Source: Mycteria americana
Lineage: Eukaryota > Chordata > Aves > Ciconiiformes > Ciconiidae
Assembly (NCBI RefSeq): GCF_035582795.1
Contig: NC_134365.1
Location: forward strand, 210,768,387-210,832,386
DNA length: 64,000 nucleotides
Reading direction: 5' to 3'
Shown in pieces: positions 48,301 to 60,300 of this stretch (position 1 is its first letter; each line of letters opens with the position of its first letter). The translations under genes and the position numbers were made by a program. The notes below the pieces were generated by a model. That model worked only from the letters and a program-made list of their open reading frames with translations, searched no databases and was not told where the DNA came from.

Positions 48301-51300
48301 GCTCTGCCTATCCCAAGGTCATCAAAGCCTCCGCTCTTTGGTGCACATATATGTTTGATTTATAGCACCTTCCCAGAAGAGTAGCCCAGCCTGAATTCTC
48401 AGCTACGCCAGGTCCCCACAGTCTCCATGCTTTCAGGCTCCCTTGTGCAGAGCAGAGTGTCTAACCGACTGTTATTTTGGCTGCCTGATTTCTGCACGTG
48501 GCAAACCACCAAGATAAGTTCATGAACATACCCACACGGTCTGGCTGCATCAGCGCTGTCCCTGATAAATGAGGAAACAAGGCCAGCCCGTCCCTCGTCG
48601 TCCCTCTCAGGTTGATGGTGTTTCCTTGGAAATGAACCCCGTGCATGTCGTAGTGACTGCCCAGCCCGATGAGGTGCCAGGAGACCTTGTCATCCTTGCA
48701 CATGGCCAGGCCTGGCAGATTACCGAACAAGTAGCCGTTGACAGCTGGAGAAGAAGGAAAGAGCCGAGTTGGCACCAGGTCGATAGAAACTCATCACTCA
48801 TCACTCACCTTCCCGGCAAGAGATTCGTGACTCAGCAAGTCGCGGCATTAATTAAAGGGGCATTTTGTGAAGCAAAGGTAGCACTGGATGACACCAAATT
48901 AATATCCCAATGCTATTCCTATAAACTCTGAGCTTCTACATTTTTTTTTAGTCTGTAAAATCTCGTAATAGCCCTTTGCAGTGATGTAGCACTTCTCTGA
49001 GCTTTTCAGGGTGCCTCACAGACACCAGTTAAGTTTATAAATTAGGTACCTCCTTTCAGCCTGGAGAATGTATAACCGGAGCATTGAGGCCATGGAGTGG
49101 GCCATAAAGCATCCAAGTGATAAATTTGGTTCTGATAGAGCCTTTTTATGTGAATTTTTACTTTTGATTTCCACTTTTACTTCCAAAAGGTGTATCTCTT
49201 TCTTTCACAAGGGTGTTACGAGGCTAAAGTCCCTAATTCTCAAATGCTCTCTGCAATCACTGGGTGAAAGATATTATGGCAGAACAAAACTTTAGTATGA
49301 GATACCACCTCATAACAGAAGAATGAAATAGATGTCTCCAGAAAGCCCTAAAGTTCCCTAACAATATATATTCTCAGTGCTCTTCAGAAAACTAAAGCAA
49401 AGAGAGGTTATGTGATTTGCTCAAGTCTGTCATGTCAGGAATAACTTGAAGGAGGTCCATGCAGAAGTCAGATACTTACATCCAGAAGTGATGTTTTAAA
49501 ATATTATTGGCCATTCCCCTAGTCTTTGCCTCTCCTCTTCCAGAGGTGGTCACTTCCCAAGTGGGAGCTGGCAGAGCGGAGCACATGGACCTTCATTGTC
49601 TGAGTCAGTGCCAACGCCAGCAGTGAAATTTAAATCACCAGTGAACATGGGCCTCTTCTGCAGTTGGTGCCTGAATCTGGCATTAAGCTTTTTTATAGAC
49701 CCAAGTGTTGTAGCTAAAAGCTACACTCTGTTCCCTTTCTCCAGGTGTAGTTGGTAGGTGGATGCATTCAGTGCTAATGTGACTGGAGTTTCAACATGCA
49801 CTGCAAGGGCATCAGGAGCTGGCCACAAGCTGACTGACAGCTTTCCACCTCACCCACCAGCGCACTGCAGTCAGCTATGAATGATGATAAAATCTGCCAA
49901 CTCATCTTCCTAATATGATTGAGGAAAAGGTACCATTAACAGATATTAGATATTTCATACCATGCATTTTGTTGGATTCCTTGAAATCTGCATCATTTTC
50001 ATCTACTTTTGAAGGGTCTCCAGTAAATGCTTCAATATTCTTGTTCAGATACCAGCTGTCATTCTCATCGAAGATTGAAAAGAGGAGGTAAAATTCTCTG
50101 TCTATTCCTTTCTGTAGACAAGAGGGAAGCCAAGACATTAAAGTCTGTGCAGAATTACCCAAGTAAAAATGATTTTTTTTTTAACAAAGCTTTCTTTCCC
50201 CCCAAAATTGCAGCCGCCTTCTTACTATGTCCTTGTAGAGACAGGGATTGGCACTCTTCCATCAGCCAGAAGGATAAATATAAAGTGTCCATTACTTACT
50301 TAGGGTGGGAAGATGCATTCATTGCTAATAAGTGCATAGGAAAACCTAGGGATGAGCCAGAATACTGGGGAACAACAGTTTCATTTTCCTAACCATCCCC
50401 TTAGGTCAGCTTTTACCCTGAGGAATGACATTTGTTTAGTCTCTTAAAACTGAGCTGGGAACTGGGCAAATTGGCCCATATGGGAACTCCCCAGTGCACC
50501 ACCCTGCTGTTAGGGACAAGTAGATGTCCACGTTGGGCACCTGCGTCCCGTCGTGATTCAGTGTGTTCTTCCGACAGACCAGCAAAGGCCCCACGAGGCC
50601 AGAGTTGGTGTCCTTGACGGCATCGGTGGCCGAGTAGTACAGATAGGTCAGGCATGGGGGGTCACTTTCTGTTGGACCTCCATTTGCAGGTACCCTCCAT
50701 TTGTATGTGAAGGTTTCACCTGGCTTAACGTGGGCTCCTGGCTTCATATAGCCTGCAGAAAGAAAATTGAGAAGCACCAAGGTTACAGGAAGGTTTTGTC
50801 TTCCTGAATACAAGCTTTATCTGGGAGTCAGACATAGCTGCTGATTTCTGTGGACAAGCTCCCCCTTGCAGCCACAGCTTGAGCGCCATCCCATAGTCTG
50901 GGCACTTATGCCATGGGGACATCTCACCGGAGTCCTGTGCCATGGGGACAACCAAGCCCATTCCTTGCAGAACAAGTTTAGCTGCTTCACCCAGACACCT
51001 TCCAACACTATCTGAATTACCTGGATTCAATCAGACAAGACATGCAGAGCTCATCCTTGTGCTTAAACGGCTTCCTCTAATGTTTGTAGCTTACCTGCCC
51101 TATTGTGAGATTCATCTGCGGCATGAACACAGACTCCGGCTTTTCATTAAGCACCAACAAAACAATTACATCAGTGAGCGGAGCTGCAGCTGTGGCTCTT
51201 TAGAAATTCAGAACAAATCTGATCCTGGTAATTGTTTCTTTTTGATTTTGTAGCAATGCACAGGAACCTCTGTCAGAGTCTCCAGAGGCCGGTTGCTATG

Positions 51301-54300
51301 ACTTTTTTTGGAAGCTACTTTTAAAGGATTTGGGCCATTGTCTGCTGCCTTGCGCAGGGTGCATGTATCACCAGTCGTGTAATTCAGCCACTGTAAAAGT
51401 GTTGGTATCCACTCAGAGGACTTACAAAAGGGACTTAAAAGGAAAGTTGGGAAGACGGGTCAGCCCTGCACCCTTTGCAGAAAAAAAGTGCTAAGTAACT
51501 GTTCTGGTCTTTGCTATGAGGAAGATCAAATCAGAAATTTTGTTTAACGCTTAGGCATCCATTGACTGGATTTTCTCAGGTGTGTCTGGCAGCAGCAAAC
51601 TGCACCAATCCAATACTCCTCTCTAATAGTCCAAGAGAATTCTCTTGAAAACTTAGACATGAGTGAAAATAGCAGTATTACATGTGAACACATACTATTT
51701 GCCGCAAACCACAATACAAAGTAGAGTACTGCTTCAACAGTATCTGATACTACTGGATTCATCCTGCAACAGTGCTCAATAAGGAGAACAGTGATTTGGA
51801 GTTAAAAACCCTCTGAGATTGGACAAGTGTCAAATGCAACATGGAAGAGTATTTCCTGACAGTACAATTGAAAAAAGATGTCTGCAGACGTCTGTAGATG
51901 TCTGTAGGTGTGTTTATGTACAGTATTTTCACACGAATAAGCTGTACTCAGACAATGCACAGCCTTGAAAAATCATTTACCTTCAGTGTAAACCTACACA
52001 AGTGTTACAAGGAGAGAAGAAGGGGCAGAAACATTGTTGATGAATCTGGAGTCAGGTTCCTCTCCAAAGACCCAGACGTGTGCAGCACACACTGCTGCTG
52101 AATTGTAGGATTTGGTTTGATTTTGCTCCACACCAAAGCATGCAATGCTGATGGGTGCTACTACTGGGGGGCATTAAATGAAAGCACGGCAAGACTGTGA
52201 GCAGAGGGAAACTGCGCTTCCACCAGGGAACTACATGACATGGGTGGCATTAGGATGTGTGCAGATAACTTCAAGGCTGAACTCAAGCCAGTTGTTTCGT
52301 GATGCATTGGGGCCTGCTGGCAAATTCGTTGTGTTGCAAGGTCAGCAACTAGAGACAACAGAATTTAATAAAGCCTTCTGTATTGCTTTTATTTTACAAT
52401 GTTATGAATTTTACATGTTGACCTAAATCTTTTAGCACAGTTCTCAAAAGAGGGATTATGTCCCATGAGTTGCTTTCTGGTGTGTTGTAGTGGGAACAAA
52501 GCAATTTAGACAACAAGAAACTTACCTTTCTTTTCAGTGCTGCAAATGCAGCAAAAACTTTTTCAGACACCACAATATTATCTCTTTAGGCACTATGGAT
52601 GAGATTCAGCTCACCTTACTTGAGCCATCTAAAGCTTAGTCCCTAACCCAAACTCTAGGTTTCTTCTGTAGTTGATGGAGACAGAAATGCATCTCCAGAG
52701 GGTGACCTACTCTCTCCTAAAATAGGTGTTCAAAGTAAATGGGACTTCTCATCCTCTGAAGGGTTTGTTTCTTGTCACTGACTGAAAAAGGTGCCTACCA
52801 ATTAAACATGACATTTAACATTTAATGGTTAAACTTAGGTGATAAAGATCCTGTCCTTGCACAAAATGAGAGGAAGCCTTTGGTAAATGCTCAGTTTAAT
52901 CATTTACATATTTATGAGGATTAATAAGGATTATCGCTGCTTCACATTCCAGGTCAATCAGATAAAAGCTGCGTCCGACACTGACTATTCTGACAGTGAA
53001 GCAAGGGCAATGCCCAACCTTGATTAAAGAATCAGGAGTGAAGCAACCCAGACCATGTGGATAGCTATATCCAAAGGCTCAGCAGGGGCATCATGCCAGA
53101 TCCTAAGCTTCGTAATTCTGGAGCATGTCCAGAGGACATCCACTGACTGCAATTGAGTGATATTAGATTAGAACTAATATAAATTGGATTGTGCTTGTGA
53201 CTTTTGCTCAACATGGACTTCAGCTTGTTTTAGATGCCTTGTCTGACACATGTCCAAGGGGAAGAACCAGCACATTGGCAGACTGGGGAGTCCCGTGGGT
53301 TGTGACATGTAGGGTAGATACAAACTAATCAAATCGTCCCTTCTGTGCCTTAACATCCACAAAAAGGGCAAACCTGCAGAGCAACAGAAGATCTTTAGAC
53401 TCAAGTATCCTGGATGTGACGATACAGCAGTACAGTCAAAACTTACCATCTAAGTAGGGAGCACCTTCCGACAGCTTGCTGAAGCTTACACCGTGGGCCA
53501 TAATGCTATAGCTTCTTTTGGCTTTGTTGGCAAAAGTAACTAGCACTGTATCTCCCACTTCAGCTTTTATAATGGGGCCTTAAAAAAAGAGGGTGAGGGA
53601 AGGTATTAGAAGAACTACCCTCTAACATATTTCCATCTAAACAAGAGAGGGCTGACTTGGCAGCTGCATGCACAAAATTCCCCTCTGGACCCAAGTGGAT
53701 CTGCATTCAAACCCAGTGTAATGAGAGAAGGCGAAAATATTCACTGTACCAAGTATTCCCAGGTGCTTCATGTCCTCTGACAAAATCTTCTTCTTACTGA
53801 ACGTTGCGTCAGTATATTCCACATAACGAACTTTCCAGTATTGCCCTCCTATTCTGTCAGTCCCTTGTGTGAAATATATTGCAGATTCACTGTGGAATTA
53901 ACAAATCCGACTGGTTAAATAATTGGAGGTTCAGGCAGAATGCTTCATTTCGGATAAAGTTATTACTCCAAACACAGGAGAAATGACCCCCCAAGTTACT
54001 AGTTTGCATACACTTTTCCAGCAGACAAAGGGAGGTATTACTGGTCTGAATTACAGTTATAAATTAGTTAACAAATGGGCATTCATTGTGCATTAGACTT
54101 TCATGTGTTTAACCCCAACTTACTGAGGGAGACATCTATGTCAACTTACCTCTAACTACCTTAGGGCAAGACCTGTGCCATTACCTGTGCACAGTGTGTC
54201 TCTCATCCTCATTAGCTTTCCTGGGAGATACTGTAATACAATTTGTCTTCATCAGTAATAACAGGGGGAAAAAATCTACCGTTGTGGCACCTCTGAGATA

Positions 54301-57300
54301 CACCGATTGTAAGTGTGAAAGCTGCCTGAGGAGTCTCGACATAGGGTCATTAACTCTGTTGAACTTTGCATACCTCACCAGGGTTCACTTTCTCCATGGA
54401 CTTAATGGAGCAAGCTAAGTGCTTCCAGAAGGCAACTCTGAGCATCGCAGTTATGAATCTAACTTCCTGACAAGGTTGTTTAAATTCATTCTTCCCTGCC
54501 CCTTTCAATTAAAATTAATAACAGTGCAGGACCTAGCCCTGGTGAATCACTGGGGAAGTCTCACCCAGACTCCTGAAATTAAAGCACAACAGGAGAGGAC
54601 TTACCTGCCAGTGGCGTTTAAACCCTGCCCAGTGAATTTATCATAACCGTCAGGTCCATAATTCCAGAGCACTTCTTCAGCAGCGATATAGTATCTTCTC
54701 GTGTGACTGAGTGGTGAAGGCCGAGACAGGTTTTTTTGGCAGATCTGAACATCATACAGTGCCTCCATGCCACCTGGGAGGAGAAAGAGTCTGGAGACAG
54801 TCCTTGGCCAGCTGCAGAGTCAGCAATCTCATGGATACAAATGCACATTCAAAACTCTCTATGAGCTACATGGATTAGAAACAATTACTAGGGTAAATTT
54901 CTATTTTTAAAGACTTCCTCTGCCTACACTGGGCCAGATGCTAGCACCCTTCTCTTGCAAGGTGGTACTTTATGCCACAGGTGAAACCCACTGACATCAA
55001 TGACACTCTTTAGTGGGCTTATTTACTCAATTCCTTAATCTGGGTAAGGACGGTAGAATGATTTTGGGGGGCAGAGTGCCTCCTGAAGCGTGCAAAATGG
55101 CATCATCTCCCCTTGACTTTCATTGAAATAGAGAGGCTGGTTATTACTACACTAAAAGTATTTGTTGCTTGCCAGGATCAAGTCTGTTTTGCCTGATCCA
55201 AATCCCACTGAAATCAATGTGCAAGTTCTTAAAAGTAAAAATTCTCCCAGCTCGTCTCTGATATGATAATTATACATTGCCTGCTCTCATAAGACCTAGT
55301 TTATAATACGTGCTTTCAGGCTCTCACACCACACAAACATCACAACATCACCATCAAATTCCTTCACGTAAAGGTTTCTGAACACACTGCCATTTTTGTC
55401 TGATTTCTGTAAAGGAAAAAGCTATGAAGTGTTCAGCTGGCATGATTTTTCTCTATGTGTAAGTACTTATCTACAACAAAAAGTGATGATGAAGGCTCCT
55501 CTCATTGCTCATCAAAGTCTGCATTTTACATAGAAAGTGTGGTGTCAGCACTGGGTCTAGCAAGCCTTCCTCATATGAATTACACAGCTAAGTCATTCAT
55601 ACTAGCTGAAGATTTGGCCCAACATGTGTAATTTCCACTGGTGACTAAACTCATATTCATGATATTTATCTGGTGAAATAGTTCCAAACTGTTCAGTTAG
55701 TCACAAAAAAAAGTGTCAAATCCTGCTTCCCCTGGAAACATCTCTCGGTTTTCTTTTCCCAGCATAATAGAGGCTGGAACTTCTGAAAGGATCAGGGAGA
55801 TCTACAGCAGCGTACCTCGTAAGTGCTCATTAACCTGGCATGTTATGAGCCACCTCCCAGGGTTCCCGGGAGTCATCTCTGCTGTGATGAATGTTGCTGG
55901 GAACAGACCGATGACATCTGCCCTCTGGTCTCTGTTAGTGAACGTGTGGCCGTAGAAATACGCAGCGTGGATATCTATCTCACTTCCCATGCCAAACAAG
56001 TGCCAGGACATGGAAGTGTCAGCACACATCTCCAAGCCGGGGAGATTGCCATAAATATAACCATTAATAGCTAAAAACAAAAATATGAGACTTTATGAGA
56101 GGTGAAAGAGAAATGCCAAGTGCCTCTGACCCCATTTCTAAGGATGATCCTTTTCTGGCCCAGAAAAGAAACTGTCTGAATGTCCACACTGAATAAGGCC
56201 CTCACAGGCTCCTTGATGAGGAGTAACATTTTGAACATACAGGTTACACCCCTGGATGATCAAATGGCCCAAATTCTCTGGTTGGGTCTGTGAAAAACTT
56301 CCTGGGTGATACCAAGATGTTGCAAAGGCCAAGTCATCACCAAAAAGGCCTGATAATGAAGTTAACTTGTTCTGCAACTGTTTAGCATGTCTGAAATCTA
56401 TTTCCTCTTATTCTGAGTCATAAATATGCCATTATATGCCAGGCTTAAGCAATTTAGATTTGAAAATTATGATATCAGTCAAATCAGTCTAGTCAGCTGG
56501 CTCTTCCTCAGCTTCCACACTTGACAATGTATCAGGACACTAGGAGAATAAGACTCATATTTTGCAAAATATTTTAGCTCCTAGGCTCCATGGAACAACC
56601 CCAATACAGAGAAGTATCTGGATTTAACTTCTTAGACCAGATCTCCAAATGGCACAGAGTACTATCGGCCAATGGATCTCTGAAGGGCAGGAGAGGTTGT
56701 ACTAGCCAGCCCACCATCCACAAGGCCCTTTGAGAAATGCTGGGCTTTTCCAATATACACATCTCAAAGTGCTCTGCAGCTTGCTTCTCTCTTTTCACAG
56801 TTGGTCAAACAGCCACCAAATGGCTTAAATCTGTTGCCTAAGATAAAATGCTAAATAAGTGGCAGAGCTGGGCATGAATGCCAAATCTCCTTTCTGCAAA
56901 CCAGTGTGTTGTGCTGTATTTAGGGAAAGGCTTTTTATCAACACAGTACTTCAACATCCTGACCCATTCCTTGCTGATACAGATAAAGAAGAGATATCAC
57001 AAGGGACAGAAATGAATTTTCTGGACAGAAATTTCATTCAGTCCTACTGAAATGAAAAGAGCCTAGTCTCTGCTGTAGGTCACCATTTGTTCAAGAGTCC
57101 TGCTCACCATGCATTCGATTGCTGGTCTGGAAACCTCCATCCTCTTTGTCAACTGTGGCTGGTTCTAAGCAGAAGGTGTTTATATTCTCATCGAGGTACC
57201 AGCTGAAGTTTTCATCTACAATGCTAAACATCAGGGCAAAAGCGTTAGCAGCACCAGTCCCTTCTATTGAGGTCTCATCTGCAGTTCCTAAATTGCAAAC

Positions 57301-60300
57301 GAAAAGGAAAGTGATAAAAAAAGCCTTGGAGGGGATTGAATTTAAAAGTGACAATAGCTTCAGAGCACTCAAGGAAATATGGTGCTCTGCCCGTGGTCTA
57401 TAGGGCAGGATGAATCTCACCTAATTTTGCTCTTCTAAGACATCTTGACCCCCCCTCCAACAGCCTTTGAATGGATGAGTGCCTCCACAAGGCAGTTCAT
57501 CTTGTCTAAATCAATCTGATATTTCAGGATCTCTTTGACTTGACATAAGCACAAGTACCTGCCAATATCTGTGGTCCCATTTTCCCCATCTTTGGCCCAC
57601 TGCACCCAACCCTGCCCTTTAGTCAGTGTTAGCATCTGTGTGCTTACACAGTGAGCCAGGTCATGGGCCTGATCCAGCCAGAAACCAGTGACTTTTTTTT
57701 TTGACCAGGAATTAAGGAAAGGCAAGTGGTAGCCTGCATTTCTGTTGCATTGAAGCAACTGGTGAAGCGTACCCTCAGAATGGCCATCTAAATGTGTCTC
57801 ACTCTCCATGGAGCGACGAGTAAGCCTCAAAAATTATCTGGGACTAGATACTTAGATTTCAAAAGGCTGAAGGCAGGATGAATATAATCTATTCAGGCTA
57901 AGTATCACTAGCTGAGTGACCATTTAGGGAACAACCTGAGACTATAGCAGTGGCAATACTGAGTAGTCTATTACTAACTGTTGGCAGGTTTAGACTTCAT
58001 CTAATTGTCCGGTCTACTTCTGAATCCATGAAAACTTTTGCTTCCCCTGTATCCTATGGGAAGGAGTCCCAGAGCCTTGCTGTCAGTCCTGTAAGGAGCC
58101 ACCCACCACCATTGGACAGAGGACTCCAGCAGTAGCATCATGCAGATATCCACCTTGATGACTTCAAGACCAAACATGCATATAACCTGGCCTTTCACAC
58201 CAGGATTGTTTTGAATGTGCTGTCTCCTAGCTTGATGTATTATCCCATAGTTATCAGCTCAGTTTCACATATTCAGGCAGTTCTGCAGATTGCAGAGGCT
58301 CTCCGGGAGAATAAAAGTCTGAGACATTTTAATTGTGTGAGTTAAGCTGGAGACCAGGCCTATCCTTTCCATGTTGAAGTCTTTCTCTTCTTCATATATA
58401 AAACCTGCTTCACTTACATGTTCTGTGTATAAAATCAGGACTGTTTTTGTACTGTGGGAGGTACTGGGAAGAGGTGGCAGAGTTGCACGTGTCTCAGGGG
58501 GACAGGGGGTGATGGCTCAGCTGATAGAGGGGATACATGGTCCCTGATGGCTCCAGTAGAAAATTAGCAGACTGCAAAGCACATGGGACAGGCTGTCACG
58601 TCAGCTGCTCAGCACATGTTCCCATATGGTTGTGAGATACAACTTGTGAGCAAAAATAAATATATAACACATATGGGGAAAAAATTACAAAGAACATTGG
58701 GCTTTCAAATATGTAAATGGCAGTGCTGAAGTCACCCACCCAGCCCTAATTGCGTTTCCTGGGCAATGAGTCCTTTGCTCATCCTGAAATGATCCCCGTT
58801 TGGGAACATTTAGTTTTGGTCTTGGCCACAACCGGCTGGCCACAGAGCATGCTTCAGTCCCTCCACCAGCCGAGGCAAATCTCTCGTGAAGCCAAAGGGG
58901 AGCAGGAAGGGGGTTGTCCCAGAGCTACAATACCTACCCTGGGATGCTCCTGGAATGGCCCAGCTATTCCTTGCCCCTTTTTATGGGCTATGTAGGGATA
59001 GACTCTAGACCATCATGTTTATACCTGTAAGCAAAAATGACTGTTAAGATGCCAAGCTTGGCAGAGGGGCTTGCTTTATCAGTGTTTCTAGCTCAGTACC
59101 TTTTTTACAAACCAGCAGTGGCCCAATTAAACCAGATGCAATATCTCTTGGTGTGTCAATGTGAGAATGGTAAATCCAAGTCAAGCAGTTTGAGTCTGCC
59201 AAAGTTGGGGAATAATCTTTCCTTACTGGCCATGTGTATGTGTAATTTCCACCCGGAACAACAAAGTCGTCCTCTTTGCTTTTACCGCCAGTTCCATCAG
59301 GGTAAAGTGCTCCTAATACATTAAAAGGAAAAAGAAAGCTTTTAGCCCCCCTTTAGCTGTTTTCCTTAAATAAATGTGTAATTTCTTCTTTTTTTTAATC
59401 ACAGATTTATAAAATAATAACAGCACTCATAAACACAGAATCACTGGGAATTGTGAAAAAATTGAGAAGTTCTGGTAAAACTGTCAAAAAAACGTTGAGA
59501 GTTAAAATCCATTATTTATCAGTAGACAAAGCTTTAAAAATGCATTAACAGGCTCTAATTTTTCCTTGGGTCTTTACTCTCATCAGTCATCTACACATTG
59601 TATCAGCTAACATTGTGTATCTTCTCACAGAAAACTGATGAGAGTAATGAATGTAGGCAAATCCATACAGTCCTCTAACCAAAATACACATGCATAGGTT
59701 TGGGATTCTGAAAATTTAATCATGCCTGTTATAGCCCTATAGAGAGGAAAACATTTGACTTACAAGAACTCCATCCATTCAAACGATCTAGAAGTAGAAG
59801 GAAGGAGGGAAGATGCTTCAGTGACTTATAATTCAGGAAAATAATTGAGGAAAAAAGACCTACCTAACCTGTTTCAGTACTGGATTTATCCCAGGCGTCG
59901 AAGGTTTGTGGCAAAAAGTTTTAAGAGACGAGGCTGCTCCTGTTTTTAGTCATCAGCTGCAATTACTGATGAGTTTATGAGAGGGTGATCTAAAGTCCTC
60001 TGATGTCAATGGCCAGAACAATAAATACTTGGACAAATTTTTAGCCATGATATTAGCTACTCCAGGGGAAAAGGAGAGGAAAAGGCAAACCAGCTTTTAC
60101 CTTCAGAGTCCTTGTCATAGAAGACCCCGTGCGGATGCACAGAATATGGGCGGGAAGCAAAGTTTTTTAGATGGACGATAAAGACATCCTCTTCTTCTGC
60201 CTTCAGGACTGGCCCGAGGAACCCCAGCCAGGCTGCTTTGGGGATCTCCTGGGAGTAAGTGTCATCTGTGAATTGCCTAAAAACAGCCTTTTTGTACACA

